DNA from: Bacteroidales bacterium
Lineage (GTDB): Bacteria; Bacteroidota; Bacteroidia; Bacteroidales; P3
Direction: 5' to 3'
Assembly (NCBI GenBank): GCA_016283745.1
Contig: JAEENM010000043.1
Coordinates: 1-35,421, forward strand
Length of the DNA stretch: 35,421 nt
The notes below the pieces were generated by a model. It saw only the letters and a list, made by a program, of their open reading frames with translations. It did not search any database and was not told the DNA's origin. This document shows, one piece after another, positions 32,808 to 35,421 of this stretch. Numbering within the stretch: the stretch's first letter is position 1; each line of letters opens with the position of its first letter. The position numbers and the translations under genes were made by a program.

Positions 32808-33974
32808 TTATTTTACTCTGAAATGTATCGCTGCATTGCTGCCGCCGAATCCCGAAATGAGTTTGATGAAACTCTCGCCGTGGGCGGTTTGTTTCTCTGT
32901 GCATACCGTAATTGGCTGGGCTACACCTAAGTTGCAGTGGCCTTTGGTGGGTAGGACAGTGCCGTTTTTCAGGGCTTGGTGCGACATTATCGTCTCCAGC
33001 ACTCCTGCCGCTCCGAGTGTGTGTCCGAAATAGCCTTTCAAGCTATTTGTTGGTGTTTCCGAAAGGCCGGAACGGAAGATGGCCCACGATTCCATGTCGT
33101 CGTTGTAGGGGGTGGCGGTGCCGTGGGCGTTGATAAAGGCCAGTTTGCTGCGGTCGTAGCCGGCAAGGGCTTTCTCTATGGCGTTGTGCAGGCCTTCGCC
33201 GGTGCGCGAGGGTCCGGAGATATGGTTGGCGTCGTTGCAGTTGGCGCTGTTGCAGTAGATTAACGTGCCTTTTGGCAGTGCATCCTCGTCGCCTTTGCCG
33301 AACACTATGCAGGCGGCGCCTTCGCCGAGGTTGAGGCCGGTGCGGTCCTTGTCGAAAGGCATGCAGCGTTGTGGCGACAGGGCTTTGAACGACTGGAACC
33401 CCGAAATGATGAACTTCGAAAGCATCTCGGCTCCCACCACTACGGCGTAGTCGCAGAGTCCGTTCTGCAGGAATGCCATGGCTGTGTGCTGTGCCGACAC
33501 GCCGGAGATACAGGCGTTGCTAGCCACAATGGGGGTGTTTCTGTTGTTGAAATGCTGTGCTATCAGCTGTGCCGAACGCCACAGGTAAACACGCTCTGTT
33601 TCAAAGTCTTGCAAGTCCTCGAGCAGATGTACGTTGCCTTTGGTGGTGGATACCACAAACAGCACTCTGTCGGAGGCGGCATCTATGCCCGCACGACGTA
33701 TGGCTTCGCTTGCGGCGATGATGGCAATTTTTTCGAAAGGGGTGTAGCGGGTGTTGTCGGCAGGGCAGGAGAGGGCGAAAGTCTCATCAATCCAATCCCT
33801 TTCGAACAGCGACCCGAAAAAAGGTTCGGGCAGACCGAAAGTGCCTTCGTGCAGACGTGCCACGGAATTGCCCTCGGCAACGGCGCGGAAGACGTTCTCG
33901 CTGCCAAAGCCGAGCGGTGCCGCAATGCAGTCGCCCATGCTGTAGATTACTGTATTCCGTTCATTCGTTTCCAT
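32808..33974 (-). CDS. Beta-ketoacyl-ACP synthase (aryl polyene cluster)
   Basis: The protein has 388 residues from the ATG at 33974. An upstream GTG would extend the overlap with the previous gene and adds nothing conserved. It is a KAS II-like condensing enzyme with the full triad: Cys155 (SNACISGV), His284 (NAHGTATPYNDD) and His318 (YFGHTLGAAG), and the late ISGFGGSNA loop. It would extend an ACP-bound chain by two carbons per cycle. Its start overlaps the thioesterase-like gene by 28 bp, indicating a compact operon. It is shorter than FabF (about 410), as usual for cluster-encoded synthases. The ACP and ketoreductase genes are not in the window. Confidence 0.88.
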   Translation of the reverse strand: METNERNTVIYSMGDCIAAPLGFGSENVFRAVAEGNSVARLHEGTFGLPEPFFGSLFERDWIDETFALSCPADNTRYTPFEKIAIIAASEAIRRAGIDAASDRVLFVVSTTKGNVHLLEDLQDFETERVYLWRSAQLIAQHFNNRNTPIVASNACISGVSAQHTAMAFLQNGLCDYAVVVGAEMLSKFIISGFQSFKALSPQRCMPFDKDRTGLNLGEGAACIVFGKGDEDALPKGTLIYCNSANCNDANHISGPSRTGEGLHNAIEKALAGYDRSKLAFINAHGTATPYNDDMESWAIFRSGLSETPTNSLKGYFGHTLGAAGVLETIMSHQALKNGTVLPTKGHCNLGVAQPITVCTEKQTAHGESFIKLISGFGGSNAAIHFRVK

Positions 33975-34375
33975 TCGTTCATAAAGTCTGGTAAAGTCCA
34001 CAGTAACTGATAGTTGGTGTCGAGAAAGACCTGCGTGGTGGTGGCTGTGAGTGCCAGCTCGCCGGTGGTGAGGTTGTAAATCTCGTAGTCGAAAATCAGC
34101 TTGGCGGCTTCGGTGTTGCGGTATTTGATAACTATTTTGGCTTTGTCGCGGTATTTAAGCGGCGTTTTGTAGTGCAGCTGCATATCCACGAGCGGGGCGT
34201 AATAGCCTCTTTCATAGATATATAGGTATTCCAGCTTGTATTTTTTGCCGAAAGCCTCGCGGGCGTCCTCGAGGTAAAGCACGTAGGAGCCGTGCCAAAC
34301 GATGTTCATCGAGTCCACCTCGCTGAAACGTATCTCTATCTCTTTCTCGGCTTGCAGTGTTACTTGTTCGTTCAT
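33947..34375 (-). CDS. 4-hydroxybenzoyl-CoA thioesterase-like hotdog protein
   Basis: The 142-residue protein has a single hotdog domain: IEIRFSEVDSMNIVWHGSYV with Asp21, the catalytic position of the 4HBT group, then LYLEDAREAFG with Glu36. It is likely an acyl-ACP or acyl-CoA thioesterase. Members with this pattern occur in aryl-polyene and flexirubin clusters, where they may release or edit the chain. It lies 11 bp after the dehydratase-like gene and overlaps the ketosynthase gene. The substrate is inferred from context. Confidence 0.85.
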   Translation of the reverse strand: MNEQVTLQAEKEIEIRFSEVDSMNIVWHGSYVLYLEDAREAFGKKYKLEYLYIYERGYYAPLVDMQLHYKTPLKYRDKAKIVIKYRNTEAAKLIFDYEIYNLTTGELALTATTTQVFLDTNYQLLWTLPDFMNEWKRMNGIQ

Positions 34376-34386
34376 AACGTGTTATG

Positions 34387-34800
34387 TTATATCAGGGCCA
34401 CTTTTATCTCGCCTGTGGCTATCACTTGGCCGTTGCAGGTGCTTTTGGCGTTGAGTATCGACATATCGCCGAAATCGCTCAGCACTGTCGAAATTTCGGT
34501 GGTGACGGTGTCGCCGATTTTCGGACGGCGGTGTATCTCAAGGTCTTTGATACCGCCTATTACGCCTATCCGCACCGACTGCATTTTGAGGTGTATGGCA
34601 AGGTAGCCAATACGTGCGGCGCACGACTGGGCGATATTCTCTATCACCCCGCCTTCGAGCAACGTGTCGCCTTCGAGCAGAAGATTGTCCTGCCGCACCT
34701 CGAAAGTGGTCTTGCAGTAATCCTCGTTGCAGGTTACGATGTTGTCCACCATTACAAAGGGCGGACGTTGCGGTATATAGTCTAATATGGTGTATTCCAT
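34387..34800 (-). CDS. FabZ-like 3-hydroxyacyl-ACP dehydratase of polyene cluster
   Basis: This 137-residue hotdog protein has the FabA/FabZ-like start YIPQRPPFVMVDNI and the central helix VIENIAQSCAARIGY (Glu54). In FabZ the first motif has a catalytic His (PHR.PF); here it is Gln11. The same Gln is, from memory, seen in related Bacteroidota cluster proteins, so it may be a subfamily trait rather than a defect. If dehydratase activity is kept, the chemistry must be adapted; otherwise it could be a binding subunit. It lies 4 bp after the methyltransferase gene. Confidence 0.78.
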   Translation of the reverse strand: MEYTILDYIPQRPPFVMVDNIVTCNEDYCKTTFEVRQDNLLLEGDTLLEGGVIENIAQSCAARIGYLAIHLKMQSVRIGVIGGIKDLEIHRRPKIGDTVTTEISTVLSDFGDMSILNAKSTCNGQVIATGEIKVALI

Positions 34801-34804
34801 ATAG

Positions 34805-35421
34805 TTATTTCTTTTTGCAGACCATCAGGCAGTGTCCGGTGCCAAGCCCGTCGTGGATAGCTTCCACGGTGAGTCCTGCCGTCTCCACGCAACGGATCAT
34901 GTCGTGGGAGTAGTACATCTTGCTGTTGCCGTTGGCTATGGCCGTAAAATAGAGGCTTATCTGCGTCAGGCAGTACGACGAAGTCTCGAAACGCTGGCGG
35001 TCCCAGAACGGCTCGTTGATGTACAGTCGGCTGTGGCTGTCCATGCTCTTGGCGGCGCGCGACACTATGCTGATTATCTCCTTTTCGGAGAAGCAGTCGA
35101 GGAACTGGCTCATCCAGATGGCGTCGAAACCGGTGGGGAAAGGCACGCTGTCGTCCAGGAGGTTGGCACCGTGACCGTGGATGCGGTCCTCGCCTTTGCT
35201 GCCTGCCACGGCTTTGCGCATAAGCTCCAGCTGTTGCGGAAGGTCCATGATGGTGACGTTTACCTTGTCGTTGAATTCCACGCATTTCTGTGCGAAACGG
35301 CCGGTGTTGCCGCCCACGTCGAGCAGGGTGGAGGTGCCGTTGCCGAACACTATGTTCAGGGCCTCCTCGAAAGAGCAGTCGCTGTAGTAGTGGTCGAAAC
35401 CGAACCAGCTTTTCTGCACCT
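34805..35421 (-). CDS. SAM-dependent O-methyltransferase, partial (runs off window)
   Basis: At least 204 residues are visible. The gene enters from the right edge, and the GTG near 35419 is probably an internal Val. The SAM-binding motif I is LLDVGGNTGRFA, followed by VTIMDLPQQL, then DAIWMSQFLDCFSEKE and a C-terminal GLGTGHCLMVCKKK. This is the plant-COMT-like Methyltransf_2 type, usually about 340 residues with an N-terminal dimerisation domain outside the window. In aryl-polyene clusters such enzymes methylate the phenolic head group. It is the first gene visible in the cluster. Confidence 0.85.
   Translation of the reverse strand, partial: VQKSWFGFDHYYSDCSFEEALNIVFGNGTSTLLDVGGNTGRFAQKCVEFNDKVNVTIMDLPQQLELMRKAVAGSKGEDRIHGHGANLLDDSVPFPTGFDAIWMSQFLDCFSEKEIISIVSRAAKSMDSHSRLYINEPFWDRQRFETSSYCLTQISLYFTAIANGNSKMYYSHDMIRCVETAGLTVEAIHDGLGTGHCLMVCKKK

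Noticed and set aside
33975-34001. GTG start for the ketosynthase
   Set aside because: It would deepen the overlap with the thioesterase-like gene and adds no conserved residues; the ATG at 33974 lies just before the first strand.

Overview
The window reads as a piece of a Bacteroidales (Bacteroidota) chromosome. The evidence is several promoters of the Bacteroides type (TTTG ... TAnnTTTG), lipoproteins with Bacteroidales-style signal peptides, an S9 dipeptidyl peptidase in nearly the same register as Porphyromonas DPP IV, a 1094-residue SecA, a DUF4476 gene pair, a TonB receptor, an aryl-polyene-type gene set, and many short A+T-rich intergenic repeats typical of the order. No rRNA, tRNA, complete insertion sequence or CRISPR array was recognised.

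Layout. 1-1860: defence-like genes (an Mrr N-terminal-domain ORF and an AAA ATPase). 1873-5879: a tight six-member minus-strand operon: a truncated DMT transporter, an acetyltransferase, a cyclophilin-like lipoprotein, an alpha/beta-hydrolase lipoprotein, an iron-sulfur-type flavoprotein, and a metallo-beta-lactamase fused to rubredoxin. It looks like a redox or detoxification unit. 6087-8972: an MptD-family ECF substrate-binding component, two SAM methyltransferases and a small membrane protein, separated by structured repeats. 9016-13705: a metal-handling block with a small His/Cys-rich exported protein, a TonB receptor, a ZIP transporter and an opposed Cu/Zn-efflux-type permease with an HMA domain. 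13858-16732: an outer-membrane barrel and a four-gene minus-strand unit (beta-carbonic anhydrase, Tat-signal flavoprotein, small membrane protein, TetR regulator). 16791-18685: an A+T-rich patch with an orphan lipoprotein, a DpnD/PcfM protein and a winged-helix PD-(D/E)xK-like protein. 18836-19266: a gene-free element with inverted ends. 19389-20376: tatC and tatA. 20502-27000: a hotdog thioesterase, an outer-membrane barrel, a DPP IV-like peptidase, a LemA/TPM pair and an MFS transporter. 27208-32062: secA and two DUF4476 proteins. 32149-35421: the end of an aryl-polyene or flexirubin-type cluster that leaves the window on the right.

The strongest signals outside ordinary genes are in the repeats. 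(i) Hairpin-rich intergenic elements at 6697, 7531 and 24217 are interrupted by a small module. Its stem differs from copy to copy but stays paired, while its loop (AGT) and 3' flank stay constant. (ii) Spacer-type simple repeats have been absorbed in frame into the permease gene. (iii) The start of the carbonic anhydrase gene and the end of the HMA permease gene each have a short echo about 0.9-1 kb away, on the other side of one extra gene. (iv) A 430-bp element has inverted, palindrome-bearing ends. The Tat-dependent flavoprotein lies close to the Tat translocase genes, and the metal block pairs predicted uptake with predicted efflux.
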